64,000 nucleotides of DNA, from positions 558,001 through 622,000 of the forward strand of contig NZ_JBBEOG010000001.1 in assembly GCF_037860835.1 (NCBI RefSeq), given 5' to 3'. A program made the position numbers and the translations under genes. Origin of the DNA: Aquipuribacter nitratireducens. GTDB taxonomy: Bacteria > Actinomycetota > Actinomycetes > Actinomycetales > JBBAYJ01. Shown here piece by piece: positions 1 to 11,396 of the stretch. The notes under the pieces are model-generated. The model was not told the DNA's origin and searched no databases. It saw only the letters and a list, made by a program, of their open reading frames with translations. Positions within the stretch are counted from its first letter, which is position 1. Each line of letters starts with the position of its first letter.

Positions 1-1294
1 CGGGGTCGTCCACGAGACCGAACCCCGTGCCCAGCCACGCGAAGGCGAGTGTCGTCGCGAGCGCCAGCCCCACGGTCTCCGCGAGGGCGACCGCCCCCGC
101 CATCCGGTCCTCGTCGATCCCGTCGTCGTGGTCCGGCGGTGTGAAGCAGCGCCCGAGCAGGTCGGGGTAGACCGTGCCCATCCCCGCGCCCAACAGGGCC
201 GCTCCGACCACGAGACCGACGAAGGCGGCCGTCGGGGTGGCGAGGAACGTCGTCCCCGCCAGCGCGGTCACCCCGGCGCCGAGACCGACCGCCCCGGCGG
301 TCGCCCGTCGCCGGAACGGCGCGTCCGCCAGCGCCGGGTGCGTGCCCGTCCACAGGCCGAGGGCCGCCCACGTGAAGCCGGAGGTGGCGATGACGACCCC
401 GAACTGCCCAGGGGTGAGCCCGAAAGCGTCGACGGCCACGACGGTCAGTACCGACGTCGCGCCGAAGTACGTCGCCGCGACGGTGAGGAGGGCCGAGAGG
501 CCCGCGCGACGGCCGTGGGTGGCGCTCAGCGTGCCCTCGGGCAGCAGCGCCCGCGTCGCGACGACGACGAGCACGGCGCCGACGGCGGCGACCGCGAGCG
601 ACCACACCCCGACCGGCAGCGAGAGGACTGCCGACCCCGTCGCCAGTACCACCGCCCACCCCCACGGCGCGGGCTCGGCCGCCACCGACGGGTCGCTCCG
701 CTCGGGCACGTACCGGGCGATCAGCATCCGGGCGAGGAGCAGGAGCGGGAGGTACATCAGCATCGCCCAGCGCCAGCCCAGCAGGCTCGAGACGGCGACG
801 GCGTAGACGGGCCCGAGGACGGACGACACGACCCAGACGCCCGACATGCCGGCGAGGACGAGCTGGCGGTACCGAGGCGGCAGGCCACGGCTGATCGCCC
901 CCAGACCGATCGTCGCGAGGGCACCCGCTGCGAACGCGCGAACGGCGGTGCCCGCGATGAAGACGCCCATCGTGGGAGCGGCCGCGCACAGCAGGGAGCC
1001 GAGCGCCGTCACGGCGGTGAAGACGAGCATGAGGGTGCCGATGCGGAACCGGGCCAGCAGCCAGACGCCGATCGGCATCATGAGGAAGAGGGGCGCCTGG
1101 GCCGCGGCGTCGAGCGGGCCGTAGAGGTCGCGGCCGTCGAGCTCCTCCGCGACCAGCGGCAGGACGGTCTGTGACAGGTACCGCTGCATGCCGGCGAGGA
1201 ACTCCACCGACAGCAGCGCGACCGCGAGCAGCGCGACGGCCAGCCGGCCGCGCGGCCTCGTCTCCCGTGCGACGGTGCCCGTCACCTGCACCAC
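1..1294 (-). CDS. MFS transporter, 3' end beyond window
   Basis: This is a multi-pass integral membrane protein read on the minus strand. It stays open to the window edge, so its C-terminus is missing. The translation is a series of Ala/Leu/Val-rich hydrophobic helices with short Arg-containing loops, such as the cytoplasmic loop around RGLPPRYRQ, as expected for a 12-14 helix major facilitator permease. The substrate cannot be told; drug efflux is a common role for this type. Several in-frame GTG codons are possible starts (1327, 1315, 1303, 1294, 1291, 1285). A GGAGG at 1306-1310 lies 2 nt from GTG 1303 and 11 nt from GTG 1294, so I chose 1294, but the start is unresolved. It follows the lipase-like gene on the same strand by about 60 bp. 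Confidence 0.75.
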   Translation of the reverse strand, partial: MVQVTGTVARETRPRGRLAVALLAVALLSVEFLAGMQRYLSQTVLPLVAEELDGRDLYGPLDAAAQAPLFLMMPIGVWLLARFRIGTLMLVFTAVTALGSLLCAAAPTMGVFIAGTAVRAFAAGALATIGLGAISRGLPPRYRQLVLAGMSGVWVVSSVLGPVYAVAVSSLLGWRWAMLMYLPLLLLARMLIARYVPERSDPSVAAEPAPWGWAVVLATGSAVLSLPVGVWSLAVAAVGAVLVVVATRALLPEGTLSATHGRRAGLSALLTVAATYFGATSVLTVVAVDAFGLTPGQFGVVIATSGFTWAALGLWTGTHPALADAPFRRRATAGAVGLGAGVTALAGTTFLATPTAAFVGLVVGAALLGAGMGTVYPDLLGRCFTPPDHDDGIDEDRMAGAVALAETVGLALATTLAFAWLGTGFGLVDDP

Positions 1295-1358
1295 CCCCGT
1301 CACCGCCTCCGACACGGAGGATGACACGTGGCCGGCGACGGGGCGACGTGGCCCGCGC

Positions 1359-2099
1359 TCAGGCCTTGTCGGCGACGGCGTCCGCCAGCAGGCCCACCGA
1401 CGCGGGGTGGATCGCGAGGCTCATGTGCCCGATGTCGGGAAGCACGGTGTGCTCGGCCGGCAGGTCGGGGTGGTAAAGCAGCGCCGAGGACCGCGGGAGG
1501 ATGACGTGGTCGATCCCCGACGCGAGGCAGACGAAGCGCGTCCCGATCCCGGGGGCGGGCTCGTCGAGCTCGCGCACCAGGTCGCTGCCGGGCCGCAGCT
1601 GCCGTCCGAGCCGGGTCGGCAGGAGGTGCGCGGCGTGCGTCCCGTGGTGCGGCGTGCCCGCGGTCGCGAGCGTGCGGACGTGGCGGTGGCCGCCGAGTCG
1701 CTGGACGTAGTAGCGGGCGATGAGCCCGCCGAGGGAGTGCGCGACGACGTCGACGCCACGCTCGCCGTCGAGCGCCTCCACGTGCCGGCCGAGGTCGGCG
1801 GCGACGGCGCGGACGTCGTCGCGCTCGGGGGAGTAGTCGACGGCGACGACGTGGTCGTGACCTCGGCGGGCGAGCTCCTCCCGCAGGACGGGGAACAGGG
1901 ACGGGTTGTCGCCGATGCCGTGGACGAGCACGACGGGCCGGTCGGGCTCGCTGTCGCCGTCCCCCTGCCGCGGGACGACGAGCGGGTGGTCGTCCGCCGG
2001 GACCGGGTCGGCGAGCGTGAGCGCGCTGCGGTGCGGGCCCAGCAGCCGCAGCGGCACCTGCGCCGGCCACGTGAGGGCGTGGGCGCCGTTCCACAGCAC
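1359..2099 (-). CDS. Alpha/beta-hydrolase, lipase/esterase family
   Basis: This 246-residue protein has the alpha/beta-hydrolase core of lipases. It shows an oxyanion strand RPVVLVHGIGDN near residue 55, the nucleophile elbow VVAHSLGGLIARYYV near residue 120 (Ser of AHSLGG), and a late His in DIGHMSL that could complete the triad. The order resembles class-2 triacylglycerol lipases and PGAP1-type hydrolases; the substrate is unknown and no clear signal peptide is visible. The frame has an upstream stop at 2186-2184 and only one canonical start, GTG at 2099, which leaves 70 bp to the upstream mutase-subunit gene. Translation initiation is not supported by an obvious Shine-Dalgarno sequence. 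Confidence 0.75.
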   Translation of the reverse strand: MLWNGAHALTWPAQVPLRLLGPHRSALTLADPVPADDHPLVVPRQGDGDSEPDRPVVLVHGIGDNPSLFPVLREELARRGHDHVVAVDYSPERDDVRAVAADLGRHVEALDGERGVDVVAHSLGGLIARYYVQRLGGHRHVRTLATAGTPHHGTHAAHLLPTRLGRQLRPGSDLVRELDEPAPGIGTRFVCLASGIDHVILPRSSALLYHPDLPAEHTVLPDIGHMSLAIHPASVGLLADAVADKA

Positions 2100-2169
2100 C
2101 TCGAGCGCGACGCCGAGCCCCCGGTGCGTGCGGCGGGGCAGGTGCCGGCCGGCCCAGGCCCCGGGCCGC

Positions 2170-2604
2170 TCAGACGTTCTCCCTCACCCACTCCACGATC
2201 GTCGACATCGGCGTGCCGGGCGTGAACACCATGGCGACGCCCTGTTCCTGCAGGAGGGGGATGTCCTCCTCGGGGATGATCCCGCCGCCGAAGACGACGA
2301 CGTCGTCGGCGCCCTGCTCGCGCAGCAGCTCGACGACCCGGGGGAACAGCGTCATGTGCGCCCCGGAGAGGATCGACAGCCCGACGGCGTCGGCGTCCTC
2401 CTGGACGACGGCGGCGACGACCTGCTCGGGCGTCTGGTGCAGACCCGTGTACACGACCTCGACGCCGGCGTCGCGCAGCGCGCGCGCCACGACCTTCGCC
2501 CCGCGGTCGTGCCCGTCCAGCCCCGGCTTCGCGATGACGACCCGCGGCGGGCCCGTGCGGGTGTCCACCTCGTCGTCGCGTGCCTCCGTCGCCACGTCGT
2601 CCAC
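2170..2604 (-). CDS. mcmA2: Methylmalonyl-CoA mutase small (B12-binding) subunit
   Basis: This 144-residue protein is the cobalamin-binding half of a two-subunit, archaeal-type acyl-CoA mutase. It carries the DxHxxG cobalamin motif as DGHDRG (Asp30, His32, Gly35) preceded by Lys26. These match Lys604, Asp608 and His610 of the Propionibacterium mutase with a constant offset of 578. The later GGG and FTPGT segments line the nucleotide tail pocket. It has no catalytic barrel, so it must pair with a large subunit; the only candidate here is the gene at 50940-52520. It lies divergent to sucC, whose product uses succinyl-CoA, the mutase product. A TAGTCT hexamer ends 6 nt before the GTG start, suggesting a leaderless mRNA. 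Confidence 0.9.
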   Translation of the reverse strand: MDDVATEARDDEVDTRTGPPRVVIAKPGLDGHDRGAKVVARALRDAGVEVVYTGLHQTPEQVVAAVVQEDADAVGLSILSGAHMTLFPRVVELLREQGADDVVVFGGGIIPEEDIPLLQEQGVAMVFTPGTPMSTIVEWVRENV

Positions 2605-2610
2605 GTGGTG

Positions 2611-2616
2611 AGACTA
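2611..2616 (-). promoter_or_regulatory. Leaderless-type -10 hexamer (TAGTCT) for mutase small subunit
   Basis: On the minus strand TAGTCT is followed by six bases and then the GTG start at 2604. A transcript starting 6-7 nt after the hexamer would begin at the start codon. No Shine-Dalgarno sequence is present. Confidence 0.55.
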
Positions 2617-2703
2617 ACGCCCCCTGATCACCGCTCGTCGACCTGTGACGACCGTCTCCCGCAGCCGTGCCCGCGGCCGGGTGGGGCGTGTCCGGCCCGG
2701 CGA

Positions 2704-2709
2704 TAGGGT
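2704..2709 (+). promoter_or_regulatory. Putative -10 hexamer (TAGGGT) for sucCD
   Basis: TAGGGT fits the actinobacterial TANNNT consensus and lies 42 bp before the sucC start, leaving a short leader with a weak GAGGA at 2735-2739. No clear -35 element is recognisable. Confidence 0.4.
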
Positions 2710-2751
2710 GCACCCGGCCCGCAGGACCCGACCCGAGGACGTGACGCTGAC

Positions 2752-3924
2752 GTGGACCTCTACGAGTACCAGGCACGCGACCTGTTCGAGCAGCACGGTG
2801 TGCCCGTGCTCGCCGGCGCGGTCGCGACGACGCCGGAGGAGGCCCGCGCCGCCGCCGAGGCGATGGGCGGCGTCACCGTCGTCAAGGCGCAGGTGAAGAC
2901 CGGCGGGCGCGGCAAGGCCGGCGGCGTCAAGGTCGCGAGGACCGCCGACGAGGCCGAGGCCCACGCGCGCGCCATCCTCGGCATGGACATCAAGGGCCAC
3001 ACCGTCCACCGCGTGATGGTCGCCCAGGGCGCCGACATCGCCGAGGAGTACTACGCCTCCTACCTCCTCGACCGCTCCAACCGCACCTTCCTCGCCATGG
3101 TGAGCAAGGAGGGCGGCGTCGAGATCGAGACGCTCGCCGTCGAGCGGCCCGAGGCGCTCGCCCGCGTCCCCGTCGACGCCCTCGAGGGGGTCGACGCCGC
3201 GAAGGCGGCGGAGATCGCCGCTGCTGCCGGCTTCGAGGGCGAGCGCGCGCAGCAGGTCGCCGACGTCCTCGAGAAGCTGTGGACGGTGTTCGTCGAGGAG
3301 GACGCCACGCTCGTCGAGGTCAACCCGCTCGTCGCCACCGGCGACGGGCAGGTCATCGCCCTCGACGGCAAGGTGACGCTCGACGAGAACGCCGCCTTCC
3401 GCCACCCCGCGCACGCCGACCTCGTCGACTCCTCCGCCGTCGACCCGCTCGAGCAGGCGGCGAAGGAGAAGGACCTCAACTACGTCAAGCTCGACGGCTC
3501 CGTCGGGATCATCGGCAACGGCGCGGGGCTCGTCATGAGCACCCTCGACGTCGTCGCGCAGGCAGGTGAGCGCCACGGCGGCGCGAAGCCCGCGAACTTC
3601 CTCGACATCGGCGGCGGCGCGAGCGCCGAGGTCATGGCGAACGGACTGGAGATCATCATCTCCGACCCGCAGGTGAAGAGCGTCTTCGTCAACGTGTTCG
3701 GCGGCATCACGGCGTGCGACGCGGTCGCGAACGGCATCGTGAGCGCCTTCGAGCTCCTCGCCTCCCGCGACGAGCACGTGAGCGTCCCGCTCGTCGTCCG
3801 CCTCGACGGCAACAACGCCGAGCTCGGCCGGCAGATCCTCAGCGAGGCGGGCCTCGACGGCGTCGAGCAGGTCGACACGATGGACGGGGCGGCCGACCGC
3901 GCCGCCGAGCTGGCAGCGAGCTGA
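2752..3924 (+). CDS. sucC: Succinyl-CoA synthetase, beta subunit
   Basis: SucC binds nucleotide and, with SucD, interconverts succinyl-CoA plus NDP and phosphate with succinate plus CoA and NTP in the TCA cycle. The 390-residue length and motifs are canonical: N-terminal [15 protein letters not shown]-grasp segment [19 protein letters not shown] near residues 44-62, the metal-binding VEVNPLV, and the C-terminal CoA-ligase-like domain with NIFGG-type [15 protein letters not shown]. The GTG at 2752 begins the conserved N-terminus exactly. sucD follows 19 bp later, so the two are cotranscribed. The neighbouring mutase subunit supplies succinyl-CoA. Confidence 0.97.
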   Translation: MDLYEYQARDLFEQHGVPVLAGAVATTPEEARAAAEAMGGVTVVKAQVKTGGRGKAGGVKVARTADEAEAHARAILGMDIKGHTVHRVMVAQGADIAEEYYASYLLDRSNRTFLAMVSKEGGVEIETLAVERPEALARVPVDALEGVDAAKAAEIAAAAGFEGERAQQVADVLEKLWTVFVEEDATLVEVNPLVATGDGQVIALDGKVTLDENAAFRHPAHADLVDSSAVDPLEQAAKEKDLNYVKLDGSVGIIGNGAGLVMSTLDVVAQAGERHGGAKPANFLDIGGGASAEVMANGLEIIISDPQVKSVFVNVFGGITACDAVANGIVSAFELLASRDEHVSVPLVVRLDGNNAELGRQILSEAGLDGVEQVDTMDGAADRAAELAAS

Positions 3925-3943
3925 GAGGGCACCCGAGCACACC

Positions 3944-4843
3944 ATGGCGATCTTCCTGACCGACCAGAGCAAGGTCATCGTCCAGGGCATGACCGGGAGC
4001 GAGGGGCGCAAGCACACCCAGCGCATGCTCACCTCCGGCACCGCCGTCGTCGGCGGCGTGACCCCCGGCAAGGGCGGGCAGTCCGTGTCGTTCACCGGCG
4101 CCGACGGCAGTCCCGTCGACGTGCCCGTCTTCGACTCCGTCGGCGAGGCGATGGCCGCGACCGGCGCCGACACGACGGTCATCTTCGTGCCCGCGAAGTT
4201 CACGAAGGGCGCCGCCCTCGAGGCCATCGAGGCCGGCATCCCCCTCGCCGTCGTCATCACCGAGGGCGTGCCCGTCAAGGACACCGCGGAGTTCTTCACG
4301 CGCGCCCAGCAGTCGGGCACGACGCGCATCGTCGGCCCCAACTGTCCCGGCCTCATCAGCCCCGCGCAGTCCAACGCCGGCATCATCCCCGCCGACATCA
4401 CGACGGCCGGCCCCATCGGCCTCGTGTCGAAGTCCGGCACGCTGACGTACCAGATGATGTACGAGCTGCGGGACCTCGGCTTCACCTCGTGCGTCGGCAT
4501 CGGCGGCGACCCCGTCATCGGGACCACGCACATCGACTGCCTCGAGGCGTTCGAGAACGACCCCGACACCAAGGCGATCGTCATGATCGGCGAGATCGGC
4601 GGCGACGCCGAGGAGCGCGCCGCCGCCTACATCAAGGACCACGTGACGAAGCCCGTCGTCGGCTACGTCGCGGGGTTCACCGCCCCCGAGGGCAAGACCA
4701 TGGGCCACGCCGGCGCCATCGTGTCCGGCTCGGCCGGCACGGCCGCGGCGAAGGCGGAGGCCCTCGAGGCGGTCGGCGTCAAGGTCGGCCGCACGCCCAG
4801 CGAGACCGCGCGCCTCATGCGGGAGATCGTCACCTCGCTGTGA
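3944..4843 (+). CDS. sucD: Succinyl-CoA synthetase, alpha subunit
   Basis: SucD carries the phosphohistidine of succinyl-CoA synthetase and the CoA-binding Rossmann domain. The 299-residue sequence starts with [17 protein letters not shown]-type CoA-binding residues. It includes GPNCPG near residue 128 and the active-site histidine in [14 protein letters not shown] near residue 254, which is phosphorylated by the nucleotide bound in SucC. Start and length fit the family. It is directly followed by the DUF6350 membrane-protein gene, as in mycobacteria. Confidence 0.97.
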   Translation: MAIFLTDQSKVIVQGMTGSEGRKHTQRMLTSGTAVVGGVTPGKGGQSVSFTGADGSPVDVPVFDSVGEAMAATGADTTVIFVPAKFTKGAALEAIEAGIPLAVVITEGVPVKDTAEFFTRAQQSGTTRIVGPNCPGLISPAQSNAGIIPADITTAGPIGLVSKSGTLTYQMMYELRDLGFTSCVGIGGDPVIGTTHIDCLEAFENDPDTKAIVMIGEIGGDAEERAAAYIKDHVTKPVVGYVAGFTAPEGKTMGHAGAIVSGSAGTAAAKAEALEAVGVKVGRTPSETARLMREIVTSL

Positions 4844-4910
4844 GGACGCCGGGGCCGGGCGACGCGTGTCGCTCGGCCCCCGGTCCCTCCTCCGCCGCGA
4901 CGATGGGACG

Positions 4911-6188
4911 GTGAGCAGCACCCGCACGCCCGCCCGGGCGACCCCGCGCGCGACCCCCGCGGCGCGGTCCGGGCCGCACATCCCCCTCCCGGGTCTCTTC
5001 GCGGACGTCCGCGCCGCCGTCTCGCAGTCCCTCGGGGCGGTCGCGCTCGGGCTCGTCGCGTGCGTCGCCCTCGCCGCGCTCGGCTGGGCCGGGACCCCCG
5101 AGGCGGGCACCGGCTGGCTCGACGCGGTCCGCCTCGGTGCCGTCGGGTGGCTGCTGGCGTACGCGGGCCGCCTCCACGTGGTGGCGGAGGTCGCGGTGTC
5201 CGCGTCCCCGGCCGACCCGCCGGTCCCGGTCGACGGCGAGGTGTCGTTGCCGCTGCTGGGCCTCGTCCTGCTCGCGGGACTGCTGAGCGCACGGATCGGG
5301 CGCGGTCTCGCCGCGCGCACGTGGCCGCTGCCGTCCCTGCTGCTCGTCGCGGTCGTCGCTGCCGTCCACGCCGGGGCGGCGTGGCTCGTCGCGGGCGTCA
5401 CCGGGCTCGCGGACCTCGACCCGCTGCCCGTGGCGTGCGCGGCCGGCGCCGCCGTCGTGTCCGCGGCCGGCGCCCTGCTGGGCGTCGCGACCGTCCACGG
5501 CGGGGCGCTGCTCGACCGGCTGCCCCTCGTGGTCCGCGCCCAGCTCGCGCGCGTCGGGCCCGGCGCCGCGGTCGCGCTCGTCGCGTGGCTGTCCGCCGGT
5601 GCGCTGCTGGTCGCGACCGGGCTCGTGCTCCACCTGCCGCGCGTCGTCGAGGTCCACGAACGGCTCGCCCCCGGCCCGCTGGGGGGACTGGTGCTGCTGC
5701 TCGTCCAGCTGCTCGTCCTGCCGGTGCTCGTCGCGTGGGCGGGGGCCCTGCTCGCCGGCCCGGGGGTGGCGCTCGGCGACGCGGGCCTGTCGCTGCAGGG
5801 CTCGGCGGTCACCGACCTGCCCGCGCTGCCCCTGCTGGCCGCGGTGCCCGGACCGGGGCCCTTCCCGCTGTGGGCGTGGGCGGGGCCGCTCGTGCTCGTG
5901 GTCTCCGGGGCGCTCGCCGCCTGGCACGGCCACCGCCACCCCAGCAGCCGCGGCGCCACGCTCGCGGACCGGGTGGGCGACGCCGTCGCGGTCGCCGCGC
6001 TCTGCGGCGCGGCCGCCGTCGTCCTCGGTCTCGCCTCCCGCGGGTCCGTGGGCGCGTGGGCGCCGCTGGGACCCGACCCGCTCGTGCTCGCGGCCGCCGT
6101 GACGGCCGGGGTCCTCGCCGGCGGTCTGGCGGTCGGCGGGGCCCTCCACCTGCTGGCGGGCCGCCCGCTGCTCAGGCGCCGGGGCTGA
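4911..6188 (+). CDS. DUF6350 / PerM-like multi-pass membrane protein
   Basis: This is an integral membrane protein of about 425 residues with some nine to ten Ala/Leu/Val-rich helices after a short Arg/Thr/Pro-rich cytoplasmic N-terminus. Sequence type and position, between sucD and purN-purH, match the actinobacterial DUF6350 family. Its mycobacterial member PerM (Rv0955) is reported to affect cell division. Function here is inferred only from that. An in-frame GTG at 4866 is also open, but GTG 4911 is preceded by a GACGAT hexamer and a 6-nt gap resembling the leaderless promoters seen elsewhere in the window, so I prefer 4911. Its 3' end overlaps the convergent gene by 17 bp. Confidence 0.8.
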   Translation: MSSTRTPARATPRATPAARSGPHIPLPGLFADVRAAVSQSLGAVALGLVACVALAALGWAGTPEAGTGWLDAVRLGAVGWLLAYAGRLHVVAEVAVSASPADPPVPVDGEVSLPLLGLVLLAGLLSARIGRGLAARTWPLPSLLLVAVVAAVHAGAAWLVAGVTGLADLDPLPVACAAGAAVVSAAGALLGVATVHGGALLDRLPLVVRAQLARVGPGAAVALVAWLSAGALLVATGLVLHLPRVVEVHERLAPGPLGGLVLLLVQLLVLPVLVAWAGALLAGPGVALGDAGLSLQGSAVTDLPALPLLAAVPGPGPFPLWAWAGPLVLVVSGALAAWHGHRHPSSRGATLADRVGDAVAVAALCGAAAVVLGLASRGSVGAWAPLGPDPLVLAAAVTAGVLAGGLAVGGALHLLAGRPLLRRRG

Positions 6189-6612
6189 CCCGGGAGAGCA
6201 CGATCTCGTCGAGCCGCTCCTGGAGCCGCTCGTCGCACGCCGCGCGGGCGGTGTTCGTCAGCGCCCGCTCCGTGCACTCCCGGTGTTCGGCGACGACGGG
6301 GTAGAAGGCGAGGGTGAGGGCCTGGACGGCGAGGAGACCGCCCGCGAGCGCGACCCCGACCGCGACCATCGCGGTACCGAACGGCGTGACGCCGTCCTCG
6401 CCGCGTCGTCGCGCCCGGCCCATGGCCCGCAGCGCCCGCAGGCCCTGCACGAGCGCGAGGGCCGCGAAGACGAGCCCCGCCACGGACCACGGCAGCTCGA
6501 GCCGACGGGTCAGCTCGGCACCGAGGAGGAGCAGGCCCATCTCGAGGGGCAGCCGCACCTGCGGGCGGGACAGCGCGGCACCCGCGCCGGTGCGCTCACC
6601 CGTCGTCGACAC
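6172..6612 (-). CDS. Small membrane protein of unknown function
   Basis: I do not recognise this family. From GTG 6612 the product is about 146 residues with three to four hydrophobic helices: around VRLPLEMGLLLLGAELTRR, WSVAGLVFAALALVQGL and MVAVGVALAGGLLAVQAL. A charged C-terminal tail with two Cys (HRECTERALTNTARAACDE) follows. The frame is open further upstream to GTG 6651, but that would place the start inside the purN promoter region. A GACCAT hexamer lies 6 nt before 6612. The gene is convergent with the PerM-like gene, overlapping it by 17 bp, and divergent from purN. Confidence 0.6.
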   Translation of the reverse strand: MSTTGERTGAGAALSRPQVRLPLEMGLLLLGAELTRRLELPWSVAGLVFAALALVQGLRALRAMGRARRRGEDGVTPFGTAMVAVGVALAGGLLAVQALTLAFYPVVAEHRECTERALTNTARAACDERLQERLDEIVLSRVSPGA

Positions 6613-6658
6613 CCCCCGATGGTCCCAGACGAGCAGCGGGGCCGAGCACACCGCCCAC

Positions 6659-6664
6659 TAGCCT
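6659..6664 (+). promoter_or_regulatory. Leaderless-type -10 hexamer (TAGCCT) for purN
   Basis: TAGCCT is followed by six bases and then the purN GTG at 6671. There is no ribosome-binding site in the gap, so a leaderless transcript is the simplest reading. Confidence 0.55.
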
Positions 6665-6670
6665 GACGCG

Positions 6671-7297
6671 GTGCCCGCCCCCCGCCTCGTCGTGCTCGCC
6701 TCGGGCACGGGCAGCCTGCTCGAGGCCCTCCTCGCCGCGACCGGCGACGGCCGGCTGCCGGTCGACGTCGTCGGGTTCGTCGCCGACCGCGACTGCCGGG
6801 CCGTCGAGGTCGCGCAGCGCGCCGGCGTCCCCACCGCCGTGGTCCGGCCGCAGGACCAGCCCGACCGTGCCGCGTGGGACGCCGCCCTCGCCGACCACCT
6901 GCAGGGGCTCGCGCCGGACTGGGTCGTGAGCGCCGGGTTCATGCGGATCCTCGGGGAGGCCGTCCTCGCCGCCTTCCCCGACCGGGTCGTCAACACGCAC
7001 CCGGCGCTGCTGCCGTCCTTCCCTGGCGCGCACGCGGTGCGGGACGCCCTGGCCCACGGGGTGCGGGTGAGCGGGTGCACCGTCCACCTCGTCGACGCCG
7101 GCACCGACACCGGCCCGGTGCTCGCCCAGGCCGCCGTCCCGGTCCTCGACGACGACGACGAGGCGAGCCTCCACGAGCGGATCAAGGTCGTGGAGCGCGG
7201 CCTCCTCGTCGAGGTGCTCGCGGGGCTCGCGGTGGGCGGCGTCGAGGTGGTCGGGCGTCGCACCCGCTGGCGGCCGGCCCGTCCCGCGCCTCAGTAG
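6671..7297 (+). CDS. purN: Phosphoribosylglycinamide formyltransferase 1
   Basis: PurN transfers the formyl group of 10-formyl-THF to GAR, step three of purine synthesis. The 208-residue protein has the expected N-terminal Rossmann strand LVVLASGTG (the usual ASGSGTN is changed to ASGTGS). The catalytic set is Asn108 and His110 in [14 protein letters not shown] and an Asp in DAGTDTGPV near residue 146, all present. Its TAG stop at 7295-7297 is also the first half of the TAGGCT hexamer of purH. The neighbouring purH, purU, glyA and folD share the folate one-carbon pool. Confidence 0.95.
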   Translation: MPAPRLVVLASGTGSLLEALLAATGDGRLPVDVVGFVADRDCRAVEVAQRAGVPTAVVRPQDQPDRAAWDAALADHLQGLAPDWVVSAGFMRILGEAVLAAFPDRVVNTHPALLPSFPGAHAVRDALAHGVRVSGCTVHLVDAGTDTGPVLAQAAVPVLDDDDEASLHERIKVVERGLLVEVLAGLAVGGVEVVGRRTRWRPARPAPQ

Positions 7298-7300
7298 GCT
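7295..7300 (+). promoter_or_regulatory. Leaderless-type -10 hexamer (TAGGCT) for purH, sharing purN stop
   Basis: The TAG at 7295-7297 ends purN, and with GCT it forms a TAGGCT hexamer 8 nt before the purH GTG. purH could therefore be transcribed without a leader from inside the purN end. Confidence 0.5.
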
Positions 7301-7308
7301 CGCCCCCC

Positions 7309-8928
7309 GTGAGCGCGCCGACTGCTGCCCCGGGCCCCGCCGACCACGAGGGCGAGGTGGGCCGGCGACCGGTGCGGCGCGCGCTCGTCAGCGTCTACGA
7401 CAAGACGGGGCTCGAGGACCTCGCCCGCGGCCTCCACGAGGCCGGCGTCGAGCTCGTCTCGACCGGGTCGACGGCGGCGCGGATCGCCGCGGCCGGGGTA
7501 CCCGTGACCCCCGTCGAGGAGCTGACGGGCTTCCCCGAGTGCCTCGATGGCCGCGTGAAGACGCTCCACCCGCGCGTCCACGCGGGGCTCCTCGCCGACC
7601 TGCGGCTCGACTCGCACCGCGCGCAGCTCGACGAGCTCGGCATCGCGCCGTTCGAGCTCGTCGTCGTCAACCTCTACCCGTTCGCCGAGACCGTCGCCTC
7701 GGGGGCGACGCCCGACGAGTGCGTCGAGCAGATCGACATCGGCGGGCCGTCGATGGTGCGGGCCGCCGCGAAGAACCACCCGAGCGTCGCCGTCGCCACC
7801 GACCCCGGCCGCTACGGCGACGTGCTCGCCGCCGTCCACGCCGGCGGGTTCACGCTCGCGCAGCGCGCGCGGCTCGCGGCCGAGGCGTTCGTCCACACCG
7901 CGTCCTACGACGTCGCGGTCGCCTCCTGGATGGGCAACGTCCTCGCCCCCGACCCGGACGGCGACGGCTTCCCCACGTGGCTCGGGGCGACGTGGGACCG
8001 CTCCACGGTGCTCCGGTACGGCGAGAACCCCCACCAGCGCGCGGCGCTGTACGTGTCGGGGCACGGCGCGGGCGGTCTCGCGACGGCCGAGCAGCTGCAC
8101 GGCAAGGAGATGTCGTTCAACAACTACGTCGACGCCGACGCCGCCTGGCGAGCCGCCCACGACCACACCGAGCCGGCGGTCGCGATCATCAAGCACGCCA
8201 ACCCGTGCGGCATCGCGGTCGGGGCAGACGTCGGGGAGGCCCACGCCCGGGCCCACGCCTGCGACCCGGTGTCCGCGTTCGGTGGGGTGGTCGCCGCCAA
8301 CCGGCCCGTGACCCGCACCGTGGCCGACCAGCTCGCCGACGTCTTCACCGAGGTCGTCCTCGCGCCCGGCTTCGACGACGACGCGCTCGAGGTGCTGACC
8401 CGCAAGAAGAACGTCCGGCTCCTCGTCGCCTCACCGCCGACCCGGGGCACGATCGAGATGCGCCCGGTCAGCGGCGGCGTGCTCCTGCAGGAGCGCGACG
8501 ACGTCCGCGCGAGCGTCGCCGACGGCGGTGACGACCCGTCCCGCTGGCGGCTCGCCGCCGGCGAGCCCGCCGACGAGGCGACGCTCGCCGACCTCGCCTT
8601 CGCGTGGCGGGCGGTGCGTGCCGTGAAGTCGAACGCCATCCTCCTGGCCCGCGACGGCGCGAGCGTCGGCATCGGCATGGGCCAGGTCAACCGGGTCGAC
8701 TCGTGCCGCCTCGCCGTCGCCCGGGCGGGGGAGGAGCGGGCCCGCGGCGCCGTCGCCGCGTCCGACGCGTTCTTCCCGTTCGCGGACGGGCTGCAGGTGC
8801 TCCTCGACGCGGGCGTCCGCGCCGTCGTGCAGCCCGGCGGCTCGGTGCGCGACGAGGAGGTCGTCGCGGCCGCGCAGGCCGCCGGTGCGACGCTCTACCT
8901 CACGGGCACGCGCCACTTCGCGCACTGA
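7309..8928 (+). CDS. purH: AICAR formyltransferase / IMP cyclohydrolase
   Basis: PurH catalyses the last two steps of IMP synthesis: formylation of AICAR (ZMP) with 10-formyl-THF, then ring closure. The 539-residue protein has the N-terminal MGS-like cyclohydrolase domain ([40 protein letters not shown]). The AICAR transformylase domain follows, with [20 protein letters not shown] near residue 300 and the C-terminal [11 protein letters not shown]. The frame is open upstream into purN, but the conserved N-terminus begins just after GTG 7309, 11 bp past the purN stop. A strong hairpin follows the stop. PurH removes ZMP, the ligand family sensed by the riboswitch in front of glyA. Confidence 0.96.
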   Translation: MSAPTAAPGPADHEGEVGRRPVRRALVSVYDKTGLEDLARGLHEAGVELVSTGSTAARIAAAGVPVTPVEELTGFPECLDGRVKTLHPRVHAGLLADLRLDSHRAQLDELGIAPFELVVVNLYPFAETVASGATPDECVEQIDIGGPSMVRAAAKNHPSVAVATDPGRYGDVLAAVHAGGFTLAQRARLAAEAFVHTASYDVAVASWMGNVLAPDPDGDGFPTWLGATWDRSTVLRYGENPHQRAALYVSGHGAGGLATAEQLHGKEMSFNNYVDADAAWRAAHDHTEPAVAIIKHANPCGIAVGADVGEAHARAHACDPVSAFGGVVAANRPVTRTVADQLADVFTEVVLAPGFDDDALEVLTRKKNVRLLVASPPTRGTIEMRPVSGGVLLQERDDVRASVADGGDDPSRWRLAAGEPADEATLADLAFAWRAVRAVKSNAILLARDGASVGIGMGQVNRVDSCRLAVARAGEERARGAVAASDAFFPFADGLQVLLDAGVRAVVQPGGSVRDEEVVAAAQAAGATLYLTGTRHFAH

Positions 8929-8937
8929 CGGCGCCGG

Positions 8938-8969
8938 TCCGGGTGCCCCACGTGCGCGGGGCACCCGGA
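8938..8969. terminator. Bidirectional hairpin terminator between purH and mdh
   Basis: A perfect 12-bp inverted repeat (TCCGGGTGCCCC at 8938-8949 and its complement at 8958-8969) encloses an 8-nt loop. It lies between the convergent purH and mdh stops. It has no T tract, which is common in very GC-rich actinobacteria. Confidence 0.8.
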
Positions 8970-8979
8970 CGGGCGGCTG

Positions 8980-11345
<2,366 letters not shown>

Positions 11346-11396
11346 GCCGTCGAGTCCTCCGGCACCGACCGTCCGCCGGTCCGGCACCTCGTCGTC

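Noticed and set aside
128-1174. Long open frames on the plus strand opposite the MFS gene
   Set aside because: Their translations are Arg/Pro/Ala-rich without domains, typical of the antisense frames of GC-rich genes; the minus-strand frame reads as membrane helices.
6874-7308. Extension of the purH frame into purN
   Set aside because: The extension has no similarity to PurH and is an alternative frame of purN.
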